In this document: positions 1 through 9,251 of the stretch, piece by piece
Position numbering within the stretch: the first letter of the stretch is position 1
Layout of the letters: every line of letters starts with the position of its first letter
Assembly (NCBI GenBank): GCA_946407015.1
Contig: CAMJML010000001.1
Location: forward strand, 310,001-374,000
Length of the DNA: 64,000 bases
Direction: 5' to 3'
Source: an uncultured Selenomonadales bacterium
Lineage (GTDB): Bacteria; Bacillota; Negativicutes; DSM-1736; Dendrosporobacteraceae
Notes under the pieces: model-generated
Told to the model about the DNA's origin: nothing
Seen by the model: only the letters and a program-made list of their open reading frames with translations
The model's database searches: none
Position numbers and translations under genes: made by a program

Positions 1-861
1 ATCATTGAAGTGGGCGGCAAAAACGTTAAAAACAGCTCCGGTTACAGCGTAAAAGATTTGATTGTTGGTTCAGAAGGTACGCTTGGTTTTATCACCAAAG
101 CGATCCTGAAACTGTTACCACTGCCTAAAATCTCGCACAGCTTATTGGTACCGTTCCCTGATTTGGCTACTGCTATTGAAACTGTGCCAAAAATCATTAA
201 ATCCAAATCCATCCCAACTGCGATTGAATTCATGGAGCGTTCCGCTATTGTGGCTGCTGAAGAATTCCTTGGCAAAAAATTCCCGGATAAATCTTCCGAT
301 GCGTATCTCTTGTTGACTTTCGACGGCAACAAGAAAGAAGAAGTTGAAGATGCTTATGAAAAAGTGGCTCATATCTGCTTAGAAGCAGGCGCTTTCGACG
401 TATTCATCTCCAACACCCAAGAAAGACAAGAAACCATCTGGAAAACCCGCGGTGCTTTCCTGGAAGCCATCAAAGCTTCTACCAGCGAACTGGATGAGTG
501 CGACGTTGTTGTTCCTAGAAATAAAGTGGCTGAATTCATCAAATTCACCAACGAACTGCAAAAAGAAGTGGACATCCGCATTCAAAGCTTCGGTCATGCC
601 GGCGATGGCAACTTGCACGTGTACATCTTAAGAGATGACCTGGGCGAAACCGAATGGAAAACCAAATTGCATAAAGCAATGGATAGAATGTACGATAAAG
701 CAACCGAACTCCATGGTCTTACCTCCGGTGAGCATGGTATCGGTACTGAAAAGAAACCTTACCTGGCCAAAGCAATGGGTCCAGAGTACATGGAACTTCT
801 CAGAAACATTAAAGCTGCATTTGACCCTAAAAACATTCTCAACCCTGGTAAAGTTTGCTAA
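1..861 (+). CDS. FAD-linked oxidase, glycolate oxidase GlcD / D-lactate dehydrogenase type (3' part)
   Basis: The reading frame is already open at base 1, so only the C-terminal 286 codons are present and the start lies outside the window. The visible part is the substrate-side FAD-oxidase C-terminal domain. It begins in the end of the FAD-binding domain ([14 protein letters not shown]), and carries [12 protein letters not shown] and [14 protein letters not shown], which are typical of GlcD-family flavoproteins oxidising 2-hydroxy acids such as glycolate or D-lactate. The gene ends with a strong terminator 13 bases downstream, so it is the last gene of its unit. The exact substrate cannot be told from this fragment; in anaerobes these enzymes often work with electron-transfer flavoproteins. 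Confidence 0.9.
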   Translation: MIEVGGKNVKNSSGYSVKDLIVGSEGTLGFITKAILKLLPLPKISHSLLVPFPDLATAIETVPKIIKSKSIPTAIEFMERSAIVAAEEFLGKKFPDKSSDAYLLLTFDGNKKEEVEDAYEKVAHICLEAGAFDVFISNTQERQETIWKTRGAFLEAIKASTSELDECDVVVPRNKVAEFIKFTNELQKEVDIRIQSFGHAGDGNLHVYILRDDLGETEWKTKLHKAMDRMYDKATELHGLTSGEHGIGTEKKPYLAKAMGPEYMELLRNIKAAFDPKNILNPGKVC

Positions 862-873
862 TTGAGATATGAG

Positions 874-908
874 AAACAGGCTGCCGATGATTCGGCAGCC
901 TGTTTTCT
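874..908 (+). terminator. Intrinsic terminator after the GlcD-like gene
   Basis: A 14-bp stem (AAACAGGCTGCCGA pairing with TCGGCAGCCTGTTT) with loop TGAT is followed by a T-rich tail. It ends the transcript of the upstream oxidase. Confidence 0.9.
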
Positions 909-1134
909 TATGTTTCATGAATACAAAATTAATATTGTAAGCTAACTGGACATATACATGTACAAATCGAAAAAAGTAATTATACTAAAAATTCTGTATA
1001 CTTTGTTCATTCTAGCAGGAATCTTATTAGCACAAGTAGAAAAATATGGTCACTAAAAAGTTTATGATTTGCCGGCAAGAATACGGAGGTGAAACAGGTC
1101 TTGCCAAACTAATTAGGACTAGGGGAGGAAAAGT

Positions 1135-2094
1135 ATGAGAAAGACAGTTGCCATTTTTGTCGTGTGTTTATTTGCAATTGCCTTATTGGCCGGTTGTGGA
1201 AGTTCCACAGTACAAGCGCCGTCAGACAAGAAATTCATTAATATTGCAACTGGTGGAACGGCCGGCACCTATTATCCGCTAGGCGGTGCAATGGCGGAAA
1301 TTCTCAATAAAAACATTCCTGGTATGAATGCCAGCGCTCAAAGTACGGGTGCATCTGTAGCTAACATTAATATGTTAAAAGACGGCAAGGTCGATATTGC
1401 TTTCGTTCAAAATGACATTACTTATTATGCTGCAAATGGTACAGAAATGTTTAAAGACAAGAAGGTTCCTAATTTAGTTGGTTTGGCAACCTTATATCCT
1501 GAAACAATTCAAATTATTACCTTAGACAAAACGGGCATTAAGACGATTGCTGATCTTAAAGGCAAACGGGTTGCCGTTGGCGCTGCCGGAAGTGGTACGG
1601 AAGCCAACGCCCGTCAAATATTAGAAGCCTATGGAATTACTTATCAAGATATAAAAACGCAATATCTGTCTTTCGGAGAGGCCGCGAGTGGCTTGAAGGA
1701 TGGGAATGTTGATGCGGCATTTGTTACTGCCGGTTTCCCAACCGCTGCGATTCAAGACATTGCTGCTCAAAATCAAGTTGTCTTACTCGCTGTAGAGCCT
1801 GATAAAGCGGACGCGTTGATCAGCAAGTATCCTTTCTATACCAAGATCAAGATACCGGCCAATACGTATCCCAATCAAGCAGCAGATGTATCGGCGGTCG
1901 CCGTAATGGCCATGTTGGTCGCTACGGATAAACTGGATGCCGATATGGGCTATAAGATTACTAAAGCTATTTACACCAATTTGGATCGTCTGCAAGCTTC
2001 GCACTCGGTTGGTAAACAAATCACAAAAGCAGGTGCTAAAGATGGTATGCCGATCAGCCTGAATGCGGGTGCCGAGAAATTCTTTAAAGAATAG
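1135..2094 (+). CDS. TAXI-family TRAP transporter solute-binding lipoprotein
   Basis: Extracytoplasmic receptor of a TAXI-type TRAP transporter (319 residues, normal length). The N-terminus is a lipoprotein signal with lipobox LLAGC, so it is anchored by a diacylglyceryl cysteine at about residue 21. The start of the mature domain reads FINIATGGTAGTYYPLGG, the hallmark of TAXI receptors, followed by periplasmic-binding-protein lobes (GLKDGNVDAAFVTAGFP). A GGGGAGG ribosome site precedes ATG 1135. The next two genes encode a DUF1850 protein and the fused permease, completing a standard TAXI-TRAP operon. Substrates of this class include dicarboxylates and glutamate; the ligand here is unknown. 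Confidence 0.93.
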   Translation: MRKTVAIFVVCLFAIALLAGCGSSTVQAPSDKKFINIATGGTAGTYYPLGGAMAEILNKNIPGMNASAQSTGASVANINMLKDGKVDIAFVQNDITYYAANGTEMFKDKKVPNLVGLATLYPETIQIITLDKTGIKTIADLKGKRVAVGAAGSGTEANARQILEAYGITYQDIKTQYLSFGEAASGLKDGNVDAAFVTAGFPTAAIQDIAAQNQVVLLAVEPDKADALISKYPFYTKIKIPANTYPNQAADVSAVAVMAMLVATDKLDADMGYKITKAIYTNLDRLQASHSVGKQITKAGAKDGMPISLNAGAEKFFKE

Positions 2095-2121
2095 CCATTG
2101 ATGTTATGAAGGAGGATAGCT

Positions 2122-2141
2122 GGAGCCGATTGCTCGGCTCC
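2122..2141 (+). promoter_or_regulatory. Intercistronic hairpin between TAXI receptor and DUF1850 gene
   Basis: GGAGCCGA and TCGGCTCC form a perfect 8-bp stem with loop TTGC, 27 bases after the receptor stop codon. There is no long T run, so it may act as a partial terminator or as a 3' stabiliser that raises receptor output relative to the permease. That role is inferred from how binding-protein operons are commonly arranged. Confidence 0.6.
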
Positions 2142-2150
2142 GGCTTATTT

Positions 2151-2633
2151 ATGAATAGAAGAAAATGGAGACTTATTCTATGCAGCATCGTGTTATTCAG
2201 TGGCTTCTTCTGGTACTTTATCGCAAGTGAGTGTCTGGTGGTTGAATCAAATAACGGAATTATTTTGCGTTTGCCTGCAAAAGCCGGCGAACAACTTTCG
2301 TTAACATATACTCATTCGGTACAAAAAACTCAAGTGATTGAAAATATTGTCATCCAAGCTAATGGTAGCTTAGTTGTGGATTCTACAGAATATGAATCTT
2401 TTGGTGTAGGCTTGCCCTTTTTAGCCTCTGAAGGTCATTTTCGGCAGGAAGGTAACCGCTTTATTTTAGAAAATATCGGGCGTTCTCTTGATATGATTAA
2501 TCTACGGGCTGGTCCTGAAGCACAGCTTAAACTCAGTTTTCATGATCAGACATACGCATTATTTCAAATGGTACCAAATGGGACGCTTATTCGGTTGCGT
2601 GTCGCTCCCTATTACTCTACATGGCTTAACTAG
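2151..2633 (+). CDS. DUF1850 protein of TAXI-TRAP operon
   Basis: Small protein of about 160 residues with one N-terminal membrane segment (roughly residues 5-25) followed by a soluble beta-rich domain containing LSLTYTHSVQKTQV and LRVAPYY, typical of DUF1850. Its family is found next to TAXI receptors and fused TRAP permeases, as here, and its role in transport is not established. An upstream in-frame ATG at 2106 exists, but it would place the hairpin at 2122-2141 inside the gene and has no ribosome site. ATG 2151 lets the protein begin with a basic residue run and a hydrophobic stretch, so I prefer it; neither start has a strong Shine-Dalgarno sequence. Confidence 0.75.
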   Translation: MNRRKWRLILCSIVLFSGFFWYFIASECLVVESNNGIILRLPAKAGEQLSLTYTHSVQKTQVIENIVIQANGSLVVDSTEYESFGVGLPFLASEGHFRQEGNRFILENIGRSLDMINLRAGPEAQLKLSFHDQTYALFQMVPNGTLIRLRVAPYYSTWLN

Positions 2634-2657
2634 AACGCAATGTTAGGAGGGAATCTA

Positions 2658-4583
2658 TTGAGTCAGCAGCTTAGCGCAGATGAAATCTTGAAAAAGTACG
2701 ACCGGGAATCCGATACGCGGGATTTTAAAGGATTTATGGCTATTATTGTTTCGGCTATCGCCATTGCGTTTTCAGTTTTTCAATTATACACGGCTATCTT
2801 TGGTGTATTGGATGCTCATTTACAAAGAGCCATCCACCTGAGTTTTGGCATGGCTCTGATTTTTTTGCTTTATCCGACCAGGCGCAATTGGTCGCGCGTG
2901 AAGCTACATCCGTTTGATCTTACCTTGGCAATTCTGGGTGCGGCAGCCCCACTCTATATCATTGCCATGTATGATCAGTTAGTGCTGCGGGCTGGTACTG
3001 TTACACCAACCGATATGATGGTTGGATTGATTGGTGTCTTATTGGTCATCGAGGGTGCACGGCGGGTAGTCGGAATTCCGATGGTCGTTGTGGTGATCTT
3101 CTTTTTAGGTTATGCTTTCGCCGGTCCCTACGCGCCAGGAATATTGGCTCATCGTGGATTGACTGTAGATGAGCTGGTTGGCCACTTATTCTTTACAACG
3201 GAAGGTATTTTTGGCATCCCGTTAGGCGTTTCATCAACATTTATCTTCCTATTCATTTTGTTTGGAGCCTATCTGGAAACAACGGGATTAGGAAAGTTTT
3301 TTATTGATATCGCCAACGCCATTGCTGGCTGGGCTAGTGGGGGGCCGGCTAAAGTGGCCGTTTTGTCCAGCGGCCTTATGGGAACAGTGTCAGGCAGTTC
3401 TGTTGCCAATGTTGTTGGGACAGGCAGTTTTACCATTCCCATGATGAAAAAACTAGGCTATCATAAGGACTTTGCCGGTGCAGTTGAAGCCGCCGCTTCA
3501 ACTGGTGGACAATTAATGCCGCCGGTTATGGGCGCAGCGGCTTTCTTAATGGCTGAGTTCGTTGGAGTACCTTATCTTGAAGTTGTTAAAGCGGCAACCA
3601 TTCCAGCGCTCCTTTATTTCGCCGGCATTTGGATTGGGGTGCATTTCGAAGCCAAAAAGAATAACCTCAAAGGAATTCCCCGGGATCAGCTTCCCAAGGC
3701 TGCTGTTTTATTCAAAGAAAAAGGTCACTTGGCCATTCCGTTGCTGGCTATTATTTATCTGTTAGTTTCAGGCTATACTCCAATGAAGGCGGCACTATGG
3801 GCCATCTTCTTAGCGATTGGTGCTTCCATGCTTAGGAAATCGACCCGTATCAAACCAGGGGAAATTGTAGCGGGTTTAGAAAAAGGTGCAAAAGGGGTAC
3901 TGGGAGTACTGGTAGCTTGTGCTGCAGCGGGCATTATTATTGGTGTTGTGACCAAAACCGGTGTTGGTTTAAAGTTAGCCTCAGCGTTATTAGATCTCTC
4001 CGGGGGATTGCTGTTGCCAACCATGTTTTTTACGATGATTACTTCGATCATTCTTGGTATGGGAGTTCCTACGACAGCCAACTACGTGATCACTTCAACG
4101 ATAGCCGCCCCTGCACTTGAACAAATGGGCGTTCCGGTACTGGCAGCACATTTATTTGTTTTTTACTTTGGGATCATTGCTGATGTGACTCCTCCGGTTG
4201 CTCTGGCTGCCTACGCCGGCTCTGCGGTCAGTGGCGGGAATGCTTTGAAAACAGGCATTAATGCATCCAAGCTTGCGATTGCTGCTTTCTTAATTCCTTA
4301 CATTTTTGTATTTTCACCGACTTTATTGATGATTAAAGCAACAGCTGGAACAGTATTATTTGCAACTTGTACAGCGTTAATCGGAATGATTGGACTGGGT
4401 GCCTCAATGATCGGCTATTTTATTGTTAAAACCAATATATTTGAGAGAATCTTATTTTTTGTAGGCGGAGTTATGCTTGTGGATCCCGGGTCGGTCACTG
4501 ATTTAATAGGAATTGGGCTGTTAGCCATTGCGGTATTTTCACAACTCGCGAATAAACGCAAAAACTTGACTATCAGTAGTTAA
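2658..4583 (+). CDS. Fused TRAP transporter permease (DctQM-type, 4TM + 12TM)
   Basis: Membrane component of the TAXI-TRAP system, joining the small (DctQ-like) and large (DctM-like) subunits in one chain of about 640 residues with many hydrophobic segments. The large-subunit signature region GLMGTVSGSSVANVVGTGS and the later VPTTANYVITSTIAAPAL and DVTPPVALAAYA stretches are clear. It uses a sodium gradient to drive uptake of the ligand delivered by the upstream lipoprotein. An ATG at 2640 is in frame, but the AGGAGGG ribosome site at 2646-2651 sits correctly for TTG 2658, giving the start MSQQLSADE; I chose that. The gene ends 28 bases before a strong terminator. Confidence 0.93.
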   Translation: MSQQLSADEILKKYDRESDTRDFKGFMAIIVSAIAIAFSVFQLYTAIFGVLDAHLQRAIHLSFGMALIFLLYPTRRNWSRVKLHPFDLTLAILGAAAPLYIIAMYDQLVLRAGTVTPTDMMVGLIGVLLVIEGARRVVGIPMVVVVIFFLGYAFAGPYAPGILAHRGLTVDELVGHLFFTTEGIFGIPLGVSSTFIFLFILFGAYLETTGLGKFFIDIANAIAGWASGGPAKVAVLSSGLMGTVSGSSVANVVGTGSFTIPMMKKLGYHKDFAGAVEAAASTGGQLMPPVMGAAAFLMAEFVGVPYLEVVKAATIPALLYFAGIWIGVHFEAKKNNLKGIPRDQLPKAAVLFKEKGHLAIPLLAIIYLLVSGYTPMKAALWAIFLAIGASMLRKSTRIKPGEIVAGLEKGAKGVLGVLVACAAAGIIIGVVTKTGVGLKLASALLDLSGGLLLPTMFFTMITSIILGMGVPTTANYVITSTIAAPALEQMGVPVLAAHLFVFYFGIIADVTPPVALAAYAGSAVSGGNALKTGINASKLAIAAFLIPYIFVFSPTLLMIKATAGTVLFATCTALIGMIGLGASMIGYFIVKTNIFERILFFVGGVMLVDPGSVTDLIGIGLLAIAVFSQLANKRKNLTISS

Positions 4584-4611
4584 TTTTAGAGAATCGGTTA
4601 CCATGATCATG

Positions 4612-4650
4612 AGTCACCTCTTTAGCAGCCTAAAAGAGGTGACTATTTTT
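4612..4650 (+). terminator. Intrinsic terminator of the TAXI-TRAP operon
   Basis: AGTCACCTCTTT pairs with AAAGAGGTGACT across a short loop and is followed by ATTTTTTAT. It closes the transporter operon. Confidence 0.9.
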
Positions 4651-4802
4651 TATCATTAGCAGATACCTAATTTATGCAACAAATGTACGCTTGGAGTGTA
4701 AAACGATAAAAAATATCAAACATATATGGACAAAAAGGCTTCAACATGCTACAATTCTACATGTACAGTGTTTAAGAAAAATAATTGCATTGGCAAAGAT
4801 GC

Positions 4803-4847
4803 CACCCAAAATATAAGCTGTTGGCTTATGTTTTTGGGTGTTTTTTT
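4803..4847 (+). promoter_or_regulatory. Terminator hairpin in the leader of the amino acid ABC operon
   Basis: Within the 342-base gap 4584-4925, CACCCAAAAATATAAGC-type and GCTTATGTTTTTGGGTG arms form a long nested hairpin followed by a run of seven T. It lies about 80 bases before the ABC transporter start and well after the previous operon's own terminator. It therefore looks like a leader attenuator or the end of a short leader RNA. A smaller GGCA/TGCC hairpin precedes it. No known riboswitch consensus was recognised. Confidence 0.6.
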
Positions 4848-4925
4848 ATGCCGTAATGACAGTGCCGCTAGTTTGTATACAGGCTGGATGTGCTGGACTA
4901 GTATAGAAAGGATTGATGTTAAAGA

Positions 4926-5654
4926 GTGATTATTTTAGAAGATATAAATAAGCATTTTGGTCAACTGCATGTTTTAAAAGGGGTTGATCTGACGGTAAAG
5001 AGCGGGGAAAAGGTCGTTGTCATTGGCCCAAGCGGTTCAGGTAAAAGTACGCTGATTCGCTGCATTAACTTATTGGAAAAGCCGACATCAGGCCGGGTTG
5101 AAGTGGACGGCGTGGATTTGATGGCCTCTGAAGCCGGCGTAGCAAAAGTCCGCCAATCGGTCGGAATGGTTTTCCAGCAATTCAATCTCTATCCCCATAT
5201 GACCGTGCTTGAGAATCTGACTTTGGCACCCACGAAACTCAAGGGTGTATCGCTGCAGGAAGCGACTGAATCCGGGCTGGCCTACCTGGAACGGGTGGGG
5301 CTGAAGGAAAAAGCCAATGCTTATCCGTCGCAGTTGTCCGGTGGTCAGCAGCAACGGGTGGCTATTGCCAGAGCTCTGAATATGAAACCCAAAATCATGC
5401 TTTTTGATGAGCCTACGTCAGCGCTTGACCCGGAAATGATTCAGGAGGTTCTGGATGTTATGATTGGGCTGGCCGATGAAGGCATTACCATGGTGGTGGT
5501 TACGCATGAAATGGGCTTTGCCCGCAAAGTAGCTGACCGGGTTATCTTCATGGATGAGGGAAGAATTCTGGAAGAGGGAACCCCGGAGCACTTCTTTACC
5601 AATCCGCAGAACGAGCGGACTAAGTTATTCTTAAGCCGAATTGCCCATGTTTAA
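4926..5654 (+). CDS. glnQ: Polar amino acid ABC transporter ATP-binding protein (GlnQ type)
   Basis: Cytoplasmic ATPase of a polar amino acid importer, 242 residues. It has Walker [10 protein letters not shown] (about residues 35-43), Q-loop [16 protein letters not shown], signature [15 protein letters not shown], Walker [15 protein letters not shown] and the H-loop VVTHEMGFA. This is the standard set of the GlnQ/HisP subfamily. Translation starts at GTG 4926; an AAAGGA ribosome site lies 13 bases upstream. It is the first gene of a four-gene unit with order ATPase, binding protein, permease, permease. Specificity (glutamine, glutamate, aspartate or other) cannot be told from the ATPase. Confidence 0.95.
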   Translation: MIILEDINKHFGQLHVLKGVDLTVKSGEKVVVIGPSGSGKSTLIRCINLLEKPTSGRVEVDGVDLMASEAGVAKVRQSVGMVFQQFNLYPHMTVLENLTLAPTKLKGVSLQEATESGLAYLERVGLKEKANAYPSQLSGGQQQRVAIARALNMKPKIMLFDEPTSALDPEMIQEVLDVMIGLADEGITMVVVTHEMGFARKVADRVIFMDEGRILEEGTPEHFFTNPQNERTKLFLSRIAHV

Positions 5655-5682
5655 TCATGATGAAAATGAGGGGGAGTACTTT

Positions 5683-6498
5683 ATGAAAAAAATCGTGTAT
5701 CTTATGTTGAGCCTGATCCTTGCAGCAGGCTTGCTTGTTGCCGGTTGTGGCAGCAGCACTGCACCATCCAACCAGGCAGCCGGTGGTGAGGCCCCGGAAA
5801 TTAAAGCAATCAAAGACCGCGGTGTTCTCAAAGTAGGGGTAAAAGTTGACGTTCCGAAATTTGGTTTCAAAGACCCGCAAACCGGTAAAGTGGATGGGAT
5901 GGAAATTGATCTGGCCAGAAAATTGGCTAAAAAAATTCTAGGTGACGAAAACAAAATTGATGTTCAGGGCGTAACAGCCAAAACTCGCGGTCCGCTGCTG
6001 GATAACGGTGAAATTGACTTGGTTATTGCGACCTTCACCATCACGGAAGAACGTAAACAAAGCTATAATTTTTCTGATCCTTACTTCAGTGACGGCGTTG
6101 CCTTAATGGTTAAGAAAAATTCCGGTGTCCAAAGCCTAAAAGATCTGAATGGCAAGAAAATTGGGGTAGCCCAAAGTGCAACCAGCAAAAAAGCTTTAAT
6201 TGATGAAGCGGAAAAACAAGGCCTGAAAATTCAGTTCCTGGAATTCGGTACTTATCCGGAAATCAAAACTGCTTTGGATTCCGGCCGTATCGACTGCTTC
6301 TCGGTTGACGCAGCCATTCTGTTTGGTTATCTTGATGATTCTACAACTATTCTTCCAGACCGTTACAGCCCGCAATTATATGGTATTGCATCCAAGAAAT
6401 CCAATACCGGCTTAGCTAAGCTTGCAAATGATACAGTCGGCGAAATGAAAGCTTCCGGTGAGCTTGATCAATTGATTCAAAAGTGGGGTCTTAAATAG
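5683..6498 (+). CDS. Amino acid ABC transporter substrate-binding lipoprotein
   Basis: Receptor for the ABC importer, 271 residues. It begins MKKIVYLMLSLILAAG and has lipobox LLVAGC, so it is a lipid-anchored binding protein. Family 3 solute-binding features are present: GVLKVGVKVDVPKFGF, DGMEIDLARKLAKKI, TFTITEERKQSYNFSDPYF and DLNGKKIGVAQSATSKK. It resembles PEB1-like glutamate/aspartate/glutamine receptors, which is a family-level reading only. I used ATG 5683, which follows the GAGGGGGAGT ribosome site, rather than an upstream in-frame ATG at 5641 that would put 14 charged residues before the signal peptide. The stop codon overlaps the next gene's start by one base. Confidence 0.93.
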   Translation: MKKIVYLMLSLILAAGLLVAGCGSSTAPSNQAAGGEAPEIKAIKDRGVLKVGVKVDVPKFGFKDPQTGKVDGMEIDLARKLAKKILGDENKIDVQGVTAKTRGPLLDNGEIDLVIATFTITEERKQSYNFSDPYFSDGVALMVKKNSGVQSLKDLNGKKIGVAQSATSKKALIDEAEKQGLKIQFLEFGTYPEIKTALDSGRIDCFSVDAAILFGYLDDSTTILPDRYSPQLYGIASKKSNTGLAKLANDTVGEMKASGELDQLIQKWGLK

Positions 6499-7169
6499 TG
6501 CCAGGACCTTTCGCCGGGTTTAAGTGGCTGGCTGTATTCCGTGACTGGTCTGTTTTCGCCGAAGGTTTTGTCATGACGATAGCACTGTCCGTACTGGCAT
6601 TGGCATTGGCTTTATTGCTGGGAGTTTTATTTGGCGTGCTGGGAACAGCTCAATGGAAGCCCTTCCGCTGGCTAAACCGGGTGTATGTTGAATTTATTCA
6701 AAACACGCCGCTCGTTATTCAAGTATTCTTTCTGTATCATGGTCTGCCTCATTTGGGGATTATGCTGCCGGTTTTTTCGGTGGGCATGCTGGGAGTCGGG
6801 ATTTACCATGGCGCTTATATTGCCGAGGTTGTCCGTGCCGGTATCCAGGCTATTCCCCGGGGACAGCATGAAGCTGCTTATTCACAGGGGTTTTCCTATT
6901 GGGAATCCATGCGTTACATTATTTTACCCCAAGCCAAACGAATGGCTTATCCGCCTTTAACCAATCAGGCGGTCAGTCTGATTAAAAATACTTCGGTTAT
7001 GGCCATGGTGGCCGGGGGTGATCTCATGTATCATGCGGATTCCTGGGCGAGCAGCAATTTATATTACGGTCCGGCCTATGTGGTGACCGGCTTGCTGTAT
7101 ATCGCGATCTGCTTTCCGTTGGCTACTTACGCCCGCCGCCTTGAGCGCAAGCTGGAGGTGTCGTTATGA
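6498..7169 (+). CDS. Amino acid ABC transporter permease (first)
   Basis: HisM/GlnP-type inner-membrane permease, 223 residues, with about five hydrophobic segments. The N-terminal [20 protein letters not shown] and the coupling (EAA) loop region [21 protein letters not shown] are diagnostic of polar amino acid permeases. It starts at GTG 6498 within the stop codon of the receptor gene and ends overlapping the second permease by four bases. Translational coupling to both neighbours is therefore likely. It should form a heterodimeric channel with the next protein and use the ATPase encoded at 4926. Confidence 0.93.
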   Translation: MPGPFAGFKWLAVFRDWSVFAEGFVMTIALSVLALALALLLGVLFGVLGTAQWKPFRWLNRVYVEFIQNTPLVIQVFFLYHGLPHLGIMLPVFSVGMLGVGIYHGAYIAEVVRAGIQAIPRGQHEAAYSQGFSYWESMRYIILPQAKRMAYPPLTNQAVSLIKNTSVMAMVAGGDLMYHADSWASSNLYYGPAYVVTGLLYIAICFPLATYARRLERKLEVSL

Positions 7170-7816
7170 TTCAAGAATTGCTTCAGCCTGAACTGCTGGC
7201 CTTTTTGGGAGAAGGCTTGCTGACAACCATGTATATTGCCGTGGCCTCCATTATCCTGAGTCTGATCTTTGGTACGCTGCTGGGAGTTGCCCGTTTTTCC
7301 AACCATGTTGTATTTGGGAAGATGGCAGTGGTTTATATTGAGGCGGTCCGGAACACCCCCTTGCTGCTGTTCATTTTAGCAGCCCGTTTCATGACGCCAC
7401 TGCCGCCGGTCCAAGCCGGTGTGGCGGCCATGACAGTATTTACTGCCGCCATCATTGCGGAAATTGTGCGGGGTGGTTTGAACTCCATCCATCGTGGTCA
7501 GTGGGAAGCTGCCAAATCACAAGGCTTTAGTTATTGGGAAACCTTGCGCTTTATCATTTTGCCGCAAGCATTCCGCAATATGATTCCGCCGATTGTCTCG
7601 CAATGCACAACCGTCATCAAGGATACTTCCTTTGTTTGGGCGGTCGGTATTGAGGACCTGACCGGCAAAGGGATGATTATTATGGGCAAATATGGCTCGA
7701 CTGCGCAGGTCTTTACCATTTTTGGCACCATCGCGCTGATCTACTTTATATTGAATTATGCGATGTCCAGCTATGCCCGGATGCAGCAACGCAAACTGTT
7801 ATACCGTAGCTATTAA
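7166..7816 (+). CDS. Amino acid ABC transporter permease (second)
   Basis: Second HisM/GlnP-type permease subunit, 216 residues. It has [18 protein letters not shown] near the N-terminus and the EAA loop [21 protein letters not shown], which interacts with the ATPase. The ATG overlaps the previous coding end (ATGA junction), typical of a tightly coupled permease pair. The gene is directly followed by a strong terminator, so it is the last gene of the importer operon. Confidence 0.93.
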   Translation: MIQELLQPELLAFLGEGLLTTMYIAVASIILSLIFGTLLGVARFSNHVVFGKMAVVYIEAVRNTPLLLFILAARFMTPLPPVQAGVAAMTVFTAAIIAEIVRGGLNSIHRGQWEAAKSQGFSYWETLRFIILPQAFRNMIPPIVSQCTTVIKDTSFVWAVGIEDLTGKGMIIMGKYGSTAQVFTIFGTIALIYFILNYAMSSYARMQQRKLLYRSY

Positions 7817-7850
7817 AAGAAGGAGCCATCTATTGGCTCCTTCTTTATTT
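7817..7850 (+). terminator. Intrinsic terminator of the amino acid ABC operon
   Basis: AAGAAGGAGCC pairs with GGCTCCTTCTT across the loop ATCTATT and is followed by TATTT. It separates the importer from the larC region. Confidence 0.9.
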
Positions 7851-7953
7851 TGCAGGTAAGTGGCATAAATAGAAAAATGATAAAATAAATTGAAACTAAG
7901 CAGGAGTTTAACCATTTGTGATGAAATTAAATATAAAAGTCCGATAATTCTAA

Positions 7954-7980
7954 ATATTGTGCGATTATATCGAACAATAT
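7954..7980. promoter_or_regulatory. 27-bp near-perfect inverted repeat upstream of larC
   Basis: Two 12-base arms, ATATTGTGCGAT and ATCGAACAATAT, are inverted copies differing at one position and separated by TAT. The right arm shares the GAAC(A/G)AT core of the motif at 7994-8024. A site bound by a dimeric regulator, most simply the IclR protein encoded at 9916, is the likely reading. Confidence 0.55.
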
Positions 7981-7993
7981 TTTTTAACACCGG

Positions 7994-8024
7994 TATTTAT
8001 GAACGATGTCCGATGTGATAGAAC
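7994..8024 (+). promoter_or_regulatory. Shared 31-bp operator-like motif, copy 1 (upstream of larC)
   Basis: This stretch begins TATTTATGAAC and ends TAGAAC, and matches the stretch at 10726-10756 at 25 of 31 positions without gaps. It contains repeats of GAACRATG. IclR-family regulators of aromatic catabolism (PcaU, PobR) bind about 10-bp repeats, and an IclR gene sits between the two copies. Binding is inferred from that family knowledge. Confidence 0.6.
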
Positions 8025-8042
8025 GATGATGGGGGTATGTGC

Positions 8043-9221
8043 TTGAAGGCGATTTATCTGGATTGTTTTTCCGGCATTAGCGGCAATATGATGGTCGGGG
8101 CGTTACTGGATGCCGGCCTGCCGCTGGATGTTCTCAGTGATGAATTAAAGAAGCTGGATATCGGCTCTTATGCCCTGGTCAATCAGGAAGTTGTCAAACA
8201 AGGCGTAAAGGCCCGGTATTTTAATGTTGAAATCCGGCAATGGTTTAAAAAATCCCGCAACCTAAGCGCGATTCAGAAATTGCTGGCAGCCAGTGATTTA
8301 AGTGAACAGGTAAAAACTACGGCTGGAAAAGTTTTTTTACGGCTGGCTGAGGCGGAAGCCAAGGTACATGGGGTAGACATCGAACAGATTCATTTCCATG
8401 AAGTCGGTGCAATCGATTCGATTATTGACATTGTGGGGACAGCTATCGGGCTGGAATATCTGGGGATTGAGCAAATCTATGCTTCGGAGCTTCATGTCGG
8501 CTCAGGCTATGTGAAGTGCAGCCATGGTCTGATGCCGGTACCGGCACCGGCGACAGCCGAACTGCTGCTGGGAATTCCTTTTTATCGCGGACAAATCAGC
8601 GGGGAATTGGTGACACCAACCGGTGCAGCCATCGTGGCCAGCCTGGCCCATTCTTTCGGTCCGATACCGGCTCATTTAAAAACAACCCGCATTGCCTATG
8701 GTGCCGGCAGTCTGGATCTTGAAATTCCCAATGTTTTGCGTCTGTATCGGGCAACATCGCAGGAAACAGCCGCTGAAGCTAAGATCGTTGAAACCAATAT
8801 CGATGATTTAAATCCGCAAATCTATAGCCATGTCATGGAACGCTTGTATGAATCAGGTGCCTATGATGTCTATTTTAGTCCGGTCATCATGAAAAAGGGG
8901 CGTCCTGGAACCAAATTGTCGGTTATGACAGGAACGGACAGACTGGAGCAGGTCGTGGCTGCCATTTTAAAAGAGACCAGTACCATTGGGGTGCGTATTC
9001 TGGATTGTCAGGGCGTCCATCTGGAACGGGAAATTGTGACTGTAGCCACCGAATGGGGGCCGGTCAGAGCCAAGCTTGGGCGTATGGCCGGGCAAGTCGT
9101 GAATGCCGCCCCCGAATTTGAGGATTGTAAAGCCATTGCCAGTCAGCAGCAGATTCCGCTTAAAATCGTATATCTTACGGTGCTGTCTTTGCTGAAAGAC
9201 TGGTATGCACCGGCTGAATAA
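8043..9221 (+). CDS. larC: Nickel insertion protein LarC (pincer nickel nucleotide cyclometallase)
   Basis: LarC inserts nickel into pyridinium-3,5-bisthiocarboxylate mononucleotide in a CTP-dependent step, giving the pincer cofactor of lactate racemase LarA and relatives. The N-terminus KAIYLDCFSGISGNMMVGALLD matches the family (usually GISGDM), and HFHEVGAIDSIIDIVG and ETNIDDLNPQIYSHVMERL are conserved blocks. The 392-residue chain is continuous, unlike the split reading frame of Lactobacillus larC. GGGGG at 8031-8035 is spaced correctly for TTG 8043, and the protein then begins MKAIYLD as in homologues; ATG 8037 is too close to it. LarB and LarE are not in this window. Confidence 0.92.
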   Translation: MKAIYLDCFSGISGNMMVGALLDAGLPLDVLSDELKKLDIGSYALVNQEVVKQGVKARYFNVEIRQWFKKSRNLSAIQKLLAASDLSEQVKTTAGKVFLRLAEAEAKVHGVDIEQIHFHEVGAIDSIIDIVGTAIGLEYLGIEQIYASELHVGSGYVKCSHGLMPVPAPATAELLLGIPFYRGQISGELVTPTGAAIVASLAHSFGPIPAHLKTTRIAYGAGSLDLEIPNVLRLYRATSQETAAEAKIVETNIDDLNPQIYSHVMERLYESGAYDVYFSPVIMKKGRPGTKLSVMTGTDRLEQVVAAILKETSTIGVRILDCQGVHLEREIVTVATEWGPVRAKLGRMAGQVVNAAPEFEDCKAIASQQQIPLKIVYLTVLSLLKDWYAPAE

Positions 9222-9251
9222 ACAAACTTCAGGATAGAAAGGAGGCTGGTT

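Noticed and set aside
4726-4929. 67-codon plus-strand frame before the amino acid importer
   Set aside because: It runs through the leader hairpin and its T run, has no ribosome site and no recognisable protein features.
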